Positions 26,282-32,340 of a stretch of 64,000 nt of DNA are shown here, one piece after another. The stretch's first letter is position 1; every line of letters begins with the position of its first letter. The notes under the pieces were generated by a model. It was not told the DNA's origin, did not search any database, and saw only the letters and a list, made by a program, of their open reading frames with translations. Origin of the DNA: Cryobacterium lactosi (lineage in GTDB: Bacteria; Actinomycetota; Actinomycetes; Actinomycetales; Microbacteriaceae); the NCBI RefSeq assembly GCF_004403945.1, contig NZ_SOHM01000022.1, forward strand, positions 59,400-123,399. Direction: 5' to 3'. The position numbers were made by a program, and so were the translations under genes.

Positions 26282-27616
26282 TCAGCCGGGTGGCAGGGCC
26301 CCGGCCTGGCGCCGCAACGCGGCGCGCAGCCTCTCGTCACCGGCGAGCTCCACTGCGCGCTCGTACGCGCCGCGGGCATCCGCCACCCGCCCCGCCTCGG
26401 CACAGAGGTGCGCCCGGGTGGCCCAGTACGGCTGGAACGCCGCAGCCCGGTCCCCGGCCAGTGCATCGAGCGCGTCAAGCCCCGCCACCGGCCCCTCGAC
26501 CTCACCGGTGACCGCCGCCAGCGCCACCCGGGCGCCCACGGTGGGCCAGAGGCGCACCAGCGCGGTGTGCAGGGTCTGCAAGGCCCGCCAGTCGGTGACA
26601 CCGGAGCGGGCCCGATCGCAGTGCACGGACTGGATCGCCGCCTCCAGCTGGAACCGGCCGATCCGGCCCAGCGACCGGGCGCGCCGCAGGTAACGCTCCC
26701 CGCGTGCGATGAGCACGGCGTCCCAGAGCGCCGGATCCTGGTCGTCGAGAGCGACGAGCTCACCCGCGCTGCTCGTGCGGGCCGGCAGTCGGGCGATGGA
26801 GAGGGCGAGCAGGGCGGCGAGGCCGAGCACCTCCGGCTCCTCGGGCAGCAGTGCGGCAAGGGTCTCGGCCAGGTACAGCGCCTCGCCCGCCAGCGAGTCC
26901 GGCGCGGCGCGGGCATCCGGGTCGGCGCCGGCCCAATCGATCGCGTAGGCGCCGTACACGGCCTCGAGCACCGCGGGCAATCGCTGAGGCAGGTCGGCGA
27001 GCGATGGCACTACAAACGGGATGCGCGTGGCACGGATGCGCCGTTTGGCCCGCACCAGGCGTTGGGCCATGACGCTCTCCGGCACGGCATAGGCTGCCGC
27101 GATGTCCGCCGCCGTGAGGCCGAGCACGGTCTGCAACATCAACGGGGTGCGGATGCCCGGGTCGATAGCCGGGTGCGCGCACGCGCAGAGCAACTCGATG
27201 CGCTTGTCGGGAATGGCCTCGGCGTCGAGGGCGTCGAGTGCGTCCAGTGGGTCGAGTCCCACCGGGCCGGCGGCCGCGGCGCGGTCCCATCCGTCGGCCG
27301 CCGGCTCTCGGCTACCGTCGGTGCTGCCCCGCCGGTCGGCCGCGTCGCCGGTGAGCCTGCTGTCGTCCAGCGGGGCCCGCAGCCGAACGGCCGCCGACTT
27401 CCACAGGTCCTTCAGCCGGTTGCGTGCCACGGTGAGCAGCCATCCCTCCGGATTGTCGGGAACGCCGTCGCGCGGCCAGGTGCTCAGGGCGCGCTCGAAG
27501 GCATCCGAGAGGGAGTCTTCGGCGGCTGCAATGTCGCCGGTGGGCGCGGCGAGCACGGCGACCAGGCGCCCGTAGGAGGCGCGGGCGGCGAGCTCCGCCC
27601 GCGCCCGGGCGCTCAC
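26282..27616 (-). CDS. ECF42-type RNA polymerase sigma factor with C-terminal TPR-like extension
   Basis: 444 residues from a GTG that overlaps the stop of the DGPF gene (GTGA). The longer frame to 27709 overlaps that gene heavily and is rejected. Region 2 is seen as AAEDSLSDAFERALSTWPRDGVPDNPEGWLLTVARNRLKDLW, region 4 as LTAADIAAAYAVPESVMAQRLVRAKRRIR. The central DUF6596 segment (GEALYLAETLAALLPEEPEVLGLAALL) and the long helical, TPR-like C-terminus are typical of ECF42 sigma factors, which lack an anti-sigma factor and sit beside DGPF/YCII proteins. A conserved GAYAIDWAGAD motif is present. The inducing signal is unknown. Confidence 0.9.
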   Translation of the reverse strand: MSARARAELAARASYGRLVAVLAAPTGDIAAAEDSLSDAFERALSTWPRDGVPDNPEGWLLTVARNRLKDLWKSAAVRLRAPLDDSRLTGDAADRRGSTDGSREPAADGWDRAAAAGPVGLDPLDALDALDAEAIPDKRIELLCACAHPAIDPGIRTPLMLQTVLGLTAADIAAAYAVPESVMAQRLVRAKRRIRATRIPFVVPSLADLPQRLPAVLEAVYGAYAIDWAGADPDARAAPDSLAGEALYLAETLAALLPEEPEVLGLAALLALSIARLPARTSSAGELVALDDQDPALWDAVLIARGERYLRRARSLGRIGRFQLEAAIQSVHCDRARSGVTDWRALQTLHTALVRLWPTVGARVALAAVTGEVEGPVAGLDALDALAGDRAAAFQPYWATRAHLCAEAGRVADARGAYERAVELAGDERLRAALRRQAGALPPG

Positions 27617-27990
27617 GCCACCTGGCGCCACTGGCCGTCGGTGAAGATGATCGCCGATGGACGCACCTCGATCGCGCCGTACTGGGCGGCGGGGCATTTG
27701 CCGGCCCACTCGAGTGCGGCGTCGAGGTCGGGCACATTGATCACGAAGGTGCCGTTGAGGCGTTCCTTGGTGTCGGCGAACGGGCCGTCCTGGATCTGCA
27801 GGGCACCGTCCCGCAGCGACACCGTCGTCGAGGTGGCCACGGGCTGCAGGATGTCGGCGGACACGAGCACGCCCGCCGCATCAAGCGACTTGGCGTAGGC
27901 GTCGAACGCGGCCCGTCCCCATTCCATGTCCTCTTCGGTGATCCCGGCGTCCCCGGACTCCTGGCTGATGACGAGAAGTGAATATTGCAT
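27613..27990 (-). CDS. DGPF/YCII-domain protein, partner of the ECF42 sigma factor
   Basis: 125 residues from ATG 27990, supported by GGAAGGA 6 nt upstream; the GTG at 28005 is part of that ribosome site. The sequence begins MQYSLLVISQE, carries the GALQIQDGPFADTKERL block that contains the DGPF motif near residues 60-75, and ends with PSAIIFTDGQW. YCII-fold proteins are small dimeric ferredoxin-like domains; those beside ECF42 sigma factors are the usual regulon members. Role unknown, probably sensing or detoxification. Confidence 0.9.
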   Translation of the reverse strand: MQYSLLVISQESGDAGITEEDMEWGRAAFDAYAKSLDAAGVLVSADILQPVATSTTVSLRDGALQIQDGPFADTKERLNGTFVINVPDLDAALEWAGKCPAAQYGAIEVRPSAIIFTDGQWRQVA

Positions 27991-28030
27991 GATCTGTCCT
28001 TCCACGTTTATCGGATACTGACACCCCTAT

Positions 28031-28057
28031 GACGACCCAGCCAGTCCGAAATCGACA
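28031..28057 (-). promoter_or_regulatory. ECF42-type promoter of the DGPF-sigma operon
   Basis: Reading the minus strand, TGTCGA (28057-28052), a 17-nt spacer and CGTC (28034-28031) precede the DGPF gene. This fits the TGTCGA / CG(A/T)C consensus that I recall for ECF42-dependent promoters, and implies autoregulation by the neighbouring sigma factor. Confidence 0.72.
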
Positions 28058-28080
28058 TCCCGGCTGCATCCGTGGCCGCA

Positions 28081-28145
28081 ACTGTTGCCCGTGTGCACAC
28101 TTGAGCTCGGCGTGCCGGGCGCAGAAGTCCGCTTCGGGAACAGTT
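28081..28145. repeat. 65-bp interspersed repeat, copy B
   Basis: Matches copy A at 26181-26245 with about nine mismatches in 65 bp, same orientation. It lies between the ECF42 promoter and the 3' end of the MFS gene. Its ends ACTGTTGCCCG and CGGGAACAGTT are near-perfect inverted arms, so it may fold into a hairpin. Confidence 0.75.
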
Positions 28146-28182
28146 CGTCGGCGGGTGACCTGAGCGCCGCGGGTGACGCGGT

Positions 28183-29592
28183 TCAGGCCGCCGCCGCGGG
28201 TGGGGCGTCGTGGCCGACGCGGCCCACCAGCAGCAGGCCGCCGACGGCGAGCAGCGCCGAGAGCGTGAACGAGGCCGTGTACGTGGCGGTGCCGCCCAGC
28301 GGCGCGAAAGCCACGAACACCACGGCCGTGGCGGCCAGGGCCAGCGCCGCGCCGATGGAGTCGGCGATCAGCAGCGCGGACGAGTTGAAGCCCTGCTGCT
28401 CCGGCGCCGACAGCCGCAGCACCCGGCCGCTCTGCCGTGGCACGAGAGTGCCCATGCCCGCCCCGGCGACGGCCCAGCCGGCGATCGCGACCGCGGGCGG
28501 CAGCCCCAGCGCGCTGGTCGCCGCCGACGCGGCGACCGCGATCAGCAGCAACACGCTGCCCAGCAGCATGCTTCCCGCATCGCTCAGCACCGTGGCATAG
28601 CGCCCCTGCAACCAGGACGCCAGAGCCCAGGTGATGCCGGCACAACTCAAGGCCAGCCCGGCCAGCACCGGGGAGAGCCGGTACTCGCCGGTGAGCAACG
28701 CCGGCAGGTACACCTCGGTGGAGAGGAACGCCCCCGAGACCAACCCGCGAATGGTCATCACCACGGGCAGTCCCCGCCGGCCGCTCAGGGTGCCCGCCGG
28801 CAACAGCGGGCGCAGCGCCACCCCGGCCAGCACGAACGCTGCCCCGGTGCCCACCCACAACAGGGCCCCCGGCAGCTGCGCCGCCATCGACGCGCAGAGC
28901 ACCGCCGCCGCCGCGCCCAGCGACCACAGTGTGCGCGACAGCCGCCACGGTTCCCGAACCCCAACCGGCCGTTCCCGCTCCGCCGCCGCAATCGACGCCA
29001 GCCCGGGCCGCAGCATCCCCATCGCGGCGAGCACCAGCACCACCACGCCGAGGAACACCCACCGCCAGCTGGTGTACTCGGCCACCAGGCCCGCGATGAA
29101 CGGCCCGATCAACGACGGCACCACCCAGGCCCCGGCGAAGGCGCCGAAGATCGCCGGATGCATCCGCTGCGGGTACACCCGCGCGACCACCACGTACAGC
29201 GACACGCTCAGCGCCCCGCCGCCGAGACCGTGCACCAGGCGGCCCACGATGAGGGCGGGCATTGATGCGGCGGTGCCGGCGATCACCAGCCCCACCACGA
29301 AGAGCACCACCGCGGTCAGCACCACCGGCACCGGCCCGGAACGGTCCGACCAGTTGCCCGCGGCGACCATCCCCACCACGCCCACGGCGAGCGGACCGGA
29401 GAACGCGAGCGCGTAGAGCGAGTCGCCGTCAAGCGCCGCGCTGATGATGGGCATCACGGTGGTCACGGCCAACGCCTCGAACGCGGCCAGGAAGATCAGC
29501 GCGAGGATGCCGACGGTGACCCAGACGTACTGCCGGCCGAAGATGGAGGCCGGGCGGGGCGGGGCCGAAGACGGCGGGGAGGGGAGGGGCAC
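28183..29592 (-). CDS. MFS efflux transporter behind a MerR/SoxR-like promoter
   Basis: 469 residues starting at GTG 29592, with 12-14 predicted helices. Loop 2-3 reads AGNWSDRSGPVPVV, an MFS signature, and GRLVHGLGGGALSVSLYVVVARVYP belongs to helices 4-5. EALAVTTVMPIISAAL in helix 1 is typical of DHA2-like multidrug exporters. The ADPH-like redox or drug substrate is unknown. The promoter (29600-29630) has a 19-bp spacer holding a palindrome and lies 7 nt from the GTG, so the transcript appears leaderless and activator-controlled. No MerR gene is adjacent. Confidence 0.85.
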   Translation of the reverse strand: MPLPSPPSSAPPRPASIFGRQYVWVTVGILALIFLAAFEALAVTTVMPIISAALDGDSLYALAFSGPLAVGVVGMVAAGNWSDRSGPVPVVLTAVVLFVVGLVIAGTAASMPALIVGRLVHGLGGGALSVSLYVVVARVYPQRMHPAIFGAFAGAWVVPSLIGPFIAGLVAEYTSWRWVFLGVVVLVLAAMGMLRPGLASIAAAERERPVGVREPWRLSRTLWSLGAAAAVLCASMAAQLPGALLWVGTGAAFVLAGVALRPLLPAGTLSGRRGLPVVMTIRGLVSGAFLSTEVYLPALLTGEYRLSPVLAGLALSCAGITWALASWLQGRYATVLSDAGSMLLGSVLLLIAVAASAATSALGLPPAVAIAGWAVAGAGMGTLVPRQSGRVLRLSAPEQQGFNSSALLIADSIGAALALAATAVVFVAFAPLGGTATYTASFTLSALLAVGGLLLVGRVGHDAPPAAAA

Positions 29593-29599
29593 GAGAGCG

Positions 29600-29630
29600 A
29601 TAGTAGGACCTCAACCGCGCTTGAGGTCAA
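29600..29630 (-). promoter_or_regulatory. Promoter with 19-bp spacer and SoxR-like palindrome
   Basis: On the minus strand TTGACC (29630-29625) and TACTAT (29605-29600) are separated by 19 bp. Nearly all of the spacer is a palindrome, arms GACCTCAA and TTGAGGTC (29607-29628). The inner 18 bp, CCTCAAGCGCGGTTGAGG, closely resembles the E. coli SoxR box. A long spacer with a central palindrome is the hallmark of MerR-family activated promoters. Confidence 0.75.
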
Positions 29631-29652
29631 CGAGAACCTCCCGCCGGCCCGA

Positions 29653-29730
29653 CTAAAGGCGGAGTTTTTCGCGACACGCCGTCTCGGCGGCCCGCCCACA
29701 CGGCGTGTCGCCAAAAAGTCCGCCCTTACG
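29653..29730. repeat. Long interspersed inverted repeat (AAAGGCGGAG family), copy 2
   Basis: Arms 29653-29681 (CTAAAGGCGGAGTTTTTCGC...) and 29701-29730 (...AAAAAGTCCGCCCTTACG) pair over about 28 bp with few mismatches. It lies between the MFS promoter and the tRNA-Ser terminator. Confidence 0.82.
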
Positions 29731-29767
29731 CGGGGGATGACTGAGGCAGGCGACTGAGTTAACTCGG

Positions 29768-29793
29768 AAACGCCCGCATGAGAGCGGGCGTTT
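29768..29793 (-). terminator. Rho-independent-type terminator of tRNA-Ser
   Basis: Perfect 10-bp stem AAACGCCCGC (29768-29777) / GCGGGCGTTT (29784-29793) with a 6-nt loop, downstream of the tRNA on the minus strand and followed by a short T run. Confidence 0.8.
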
Positions 29794-29796
29794 CAG

Positions 29797-29862
29797 TGGC
29801 GGAGAATGGGGGATTCGAACCCCGCGCGTGGGCATTGTGCTTTCACCCAACACGCTTACAAC
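29797..29862 (-). pseudogene. Partial 3' copy of tRNA-Ser
   Basis: A 66-bp fragment directly abutting the intact tRNA-Ser. Two blocks are identical to the intact gene: 27 bp covering CCA, acceptor 3' strand and T arm, and the 18-bp anticodon-stem/variable-arm block CTTTCACCCAACACGCTT. The variable region differs and the D arm, anticodon and 5' acceptor strand are absent, so it cannot make a tRNA. It may be a tandem-duplication remnant or a scar of an integrated element. Confidence 0.82.
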
Positions 29863-29950
29863 TGGCGGAGAATGGGGGATTCGAACCCCCGAGGGCTTTC
29901 ACCCAACACGCTTTCCAAGCGTGCGCCATAGGCCACTAGGCGAATTCTCC
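29863..29950 (-). tRNA. tRNA-Ser (anticodon GGA)
   Basis: On the minus strand the gene starts GGAGAATTCG and ends with an encoded CCA. The acceptor stem GGAGAAT pairs with ATTCTCC, discriminator G. The anticodon loop CTTGGAAAG sits between CACGC and GCGTG stems, giving anticodon GGA (reads UCC/UCU). A long variable arm typical of class II tRNAs and a T arm GGGGGTTCGAATCCCCC are present. Length 88 nt including CCA. Confidence 0.96.
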
Positions 29951-30071
29951 TAAGCCGATCGATTCGTGAAGACAACGACCAGAGAAAATCTTACCTGCTT
30001 CTGGGGGTGCGAAGTGACACGGTGTGCCGGAGCCGGGTTTGGGCGCGAGGCCTGCACGCCCTAAACTGGAC

Positions 30072-30165
30072 ATGGCTCCTCGCGTGGCGCTATCTCAGCC
30101 AACTCCCCCAGGACGGAAACGTAGCAAGGGTAACTGGGCTCTGGTGGGTGCGCGAGGAGTTTTAC
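30072..30165 (+). ncRNA. ffs: Small (4.5S-type) signal recognition particle RNA
   Basis: The universal SRP RNA apical domain is visible: CCCAGGACGGAAACGTAGC followed by AAGGGTAACTGGG, the Ffh-binding loop with its GGAA tetraloop and internal loops. The long outer stem closes with CTCCTCGCG (30076-30084) and CGCGAGGAG (30151-30159). A short T-rich tail follows. With Ffh this RNA targets membrane proteins co-translationally. The exact ends are approximate. Reading frames across this stretch are artefacts. Confidence 0.93.
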
Positions 30166-30194
30166 TTTGCCCGGACGCAATCCCACAAGAGTCA

Positions 30195-30223
30195 TTGCAC
30201 AAGAGTTCTTGTGCATCTACACT
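30195..30223 (+). promoter_or_regulatory. Promoter with overlapping palindromic operator of the ArsR-type gene
   Basis: TTGCAC (30195-30200), a 17-bp spacer and TACACT (30218-30223) form a strong promoter 6 nt from the ATG. A 20-bp palindrome at 30196-30215, with 9-bp arms TGCACAAGA / TCTTGTGCA, covers the -35 box and spacer. This is a typical autorepression arrangement and implies a leaderless mRNA. Confidence 0.78.
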
Positions 30224-30229
30224 CAGAGC

Positions 30230-30817
30230 ATGCCCACCCCCGATGCCCTGCCGGACTCCTCGGTCGTCTCGCTCACGAGCGCCAAGCAGATGCGCGCCCT
30301 CGCGCATCCGCTGCGGCTGCGGATTCTCGGCGAACTGCGCATTAATGGTCCGCGCACCGTGGGCGCCCTGGCCGACCTCGTGGACGAGGCGCCGGGCACC
30401 CTGAGCTACCACCTGGGCAAGCTCGCCGAATTCGGCTTCGTCGAGGAGGCGCCCGAGCTCGCCACGGACCGCCGCGAGCACTGGTGGCGGGCCGCCCACG
30501 ACGCCACCCGCATCACCCCGAGTGCTGCGGATGCGTCCGCCGAGGAGCGCCTGGCCTCCGCCGCGATGTTGCACCAGGTGGCCGATGTGTACGCGGCCGC
30601 GCTGCACGCCGCGGTCGACGCGCAGCAGGTGCAGCCCCGCGACTGGGTGGACGCGAGCACCGGCGGCGACACCGTGGCCTACCTCACCGTGGCCGAGCTC
30701 GTCGAAGCCAGCGCCGAACTCGAGGCCGTGCTGCACAAGTGGCACACCGCGGGGGATCGCGGCAGGCCGGGCGCGGAGGCCGTGCAGTTCATCGTGCACG
30801 CGAGCCGGCGCCCGTGA
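30230..30817 (+). CDS. ArsR-like winged-helix transcriptional regulator
   Basis: 195 residues from ATG 30230, which the promoter places at the transcription start; the longer frame to 30167 runs into the operator and SRP RNA tail. Residues about 15-90 form a winged helix (LTSAKQMRALAHPLRLRILGELR, then GALADLVDEAPGTLSYHLGKLAEFGFV). The C-terminal half is helical with LEAVLHKWHTAGD. Its stop overlaps the start of the MFS gene by 4 nt (GTGA), so it most likely represses its own operon and is released by a pump substrate. No metal-binding cysteines are seen, so a metal sensor is unlikely. Confidence 0.88.
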   Translation: MPTPDALPDSSVVSLTSAKQMRALAHPLRLRILGELRINGPRTVGALADLVDEAPGTLSYHLGKLAEFGFVEEAPELATDRREHWWRAAHDATRITPSAADASAEERLASAAMLHQVADVYAAALHAAVDAQQVQPRDWVDASTGGDTVAYLTVAELVEASAELEAVLHKWHTAGDRGRPGAEAVQFIVHASRRP

Positions 30818-32265
30818 GCGCAGGCGAGCGGGGTCACGGGGCCTCGACGAGCGCGACCAGTGGGGCCTCGACGAGCGCGACCAGTGGGGTCTCGACGAGC
30901 GCGACCAGTGGGGTCTCGACGAGCTCGACCAACGGGATCTCGACACGCTCGACCAGGGGGCTGCTGGCGCTGATCACCCTGCTCGGCGGCCACGGACTCT
31001 CCCTGCTCGGCAACGTCATCACCGTCATCGTCGTCCCCCTTTATGTGCTGCACGACACCGGCTCGGTGCTCGCCACCGGGGTCGCCGGGGTGTTCGCGAC
31101 GGTGCCCGTGATCGTCGGGGGAGCCCTCGGCGGCGTCCTCGTGGACCGCATCGGCTTCCGCGCCGCCGCCATCGTGGCCGACCTCGCCAGCGGGGCCACG
31201 ATCCTGCTCATCCCGGTGCTCGCCGCCACCACCGGTCTGCCGTTCCCGGTGCTGCTCACCCTGGTCTTCCTCAGCGGACTGCTCGACACCCCCGGCAACA
31301 CCGCCAAGTCGGCGCTGGTGCCCGACCTGGCCGAGGGCGCCGGTCTCAGCGTCGCCAGGGCCACCGGCATCCACTCGGCCGTGTCGCGCAGCGCCGCAAT
31401 GATCGGCGCCTCGGTGGCCGCGGTCTGCGTGGTCTGGCTGGGCCCGCTCAACGCGCTGGTCATCGACGCGGCCACCTTCGCGGTGTCCGCACTGGTGCTC
31501 TGGGTGGGCGTGCCCAGGCACGCGGATGCCCGCCCGGGCCCTGACGGGGACGGCGCTCCGATCACGTCCTCCAATCTCGCCGACCCGTCCGCCACCCGGC
31601 CCGCCGAGTCCACCACCCGGCACGCCTACTGGACCGACCTCGCCGCCGGCGTCCGGTTCCTTTACCACCGCCCGCTGCTGCGCAACCTCGTGCTGATGAT
31701 CGTGGTCACCAACTGCTTCGACGCCGCGGGCATCACCGTGCTGATGCCCGCCTACGCCAGCACCGTTGGCGCGGACGGCGCGATCTTCGGGGTCATGGTC
31801 GCCGTGTTCTCCGGCGGTGCGCTCGCCGGGGCCGGACTGTTCACCTGGCTCGGCCAGCGGTGGCCCCGCCGACCGGTGCTCGTCGTCTCCTTCCTGCTCG
31901 CCGGCGCCCCGCCCTACCTCGCCATGGCCGCCGCCGTACCCGTGCCGGTGCTTCTGGCCGTGCTCGCCGTCGCCGGTCTGGCGGCCGGGTCGATCAACCC
32001 GCTCATCACAACGGTGCTCTACGAGCGGGTGCCGCGGCAGCTGCGCGCCCGGGTGCTCGGCGCGATGACCACCGGGGTGTCGCTCGGCCTGCCGCTGGGC
32101 AGTCTCGGCGCCGGACTGGCGGTGACGGCGGCCGGCCTAGTCCCGGTTCTGCTGGCCGTCGGCGTCGTGTACGCCCTGGTCACGCTCGCCCCGCTGACGG
32201 GGGGATCCTGGCGAAACCTCGAACCCGGAAGCCTAGACCTGTCGCGGGAGGCTCACAGGGACTAA
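30814..32265 (+). CDS. MFS transporter with a repeat-encoded N-terminal tail
   Basis: 483 residues starting at GTG 30814 and overlapping the regulator stop. The first 48 residues are not membrane-like: residues 9-48 are encoded by five 24-bp copies of an interspersed repeat and read as (G)ASTSATSG-type octapeptides. The twelve helices follow, beginning LLALITLLGGHGLSLLGNVITVIVVPLYVL. VDRIGFRAAAIVAD and the PGNTAKSALVPDL region are typical of the MFS group used for macrolide-type efflux. No in-frame ATG or GTG lies between the repeats and helix 1, so the tail is probably translated. Likely a drug exporter controlled by the upstream repressor. Confidence 0.85.
   Translation: MSAGERGHGASTSATSGASTSATSGVSTSATSGVSTSSTNGISTRSTRGLLALITLLGGHGLSLLGNVITVIVVPLYVLHDTGSVLATGVAGVFATVPVIVGGALGGVLVDRIGFRAAAIVADLASGATILLIPVLAATTGLPFPVLLTLVFLSGLLDTPGNTAKSALVPDLAEGAGLSVARATGIHSAVSRSAAMIGASVAAVCVVWLGPLNALVIDAATFAVSALVLWVGVPRHADARPGPDGDGAPITSSNLADPSATRPAESTTRHAYWTDLAAGVRFLYHRPLLRNLVLMIVVTNCFDAAGITVLMPAYASTVGADGAIFGVMVAVFSGGALAGAGLFTWLGQRWPRRPVLVVSFLLAGAPPYLAMAAAVPVPVLLAVLAVAGLAAGSINPLITTVLYERVPRQLRARVLGAMTTGVSLGLPLGSLGAGLAVTAAGLVPVLLAVGVVYALVTLAPLTGGSWRNLEPGSLDLSREAHRD
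30838..30957. repeat. Five 24-bp tandem units of the GGTCGAG-type repeat inside the MFS gene
   Basis: Units at 30838, 30862, 30886, 30910 and 30934, each like GGGGTCTCGACGAGC followed by GCGACCAGT; the last two are more diverged. The unit length is a multiple of three and no stop is made in the MFS frame. It is the reverse-oriented form of the repeat at 16320-16439. Confidence 0.9.
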
Positions 32266-32340
32266 CGTCCCCTTCCTGGCCCACACCCCGCTCCTAAGCT
32301 TGAACGGCGCAACTGCCGCCCTCAAACCCTGGAGATGGTC

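Noticed and set aside
26201..27898. 565-residue plus-strand frame over the sigma factor
   Set aside because: Arg/Gly/Gln-rich shadow; the minus strand carries the clear ECF42 and DGPF motifs.
30007..30404. Two overlapping frames across the SRP RNA
   Set aside because: The conserved SRP RNA core and outer stem explain this stretch.
30838..30957. Possible CRISPR array
   Set aside because: Pure 24-bp tandem repeats with no spacers, inside a coding frame.
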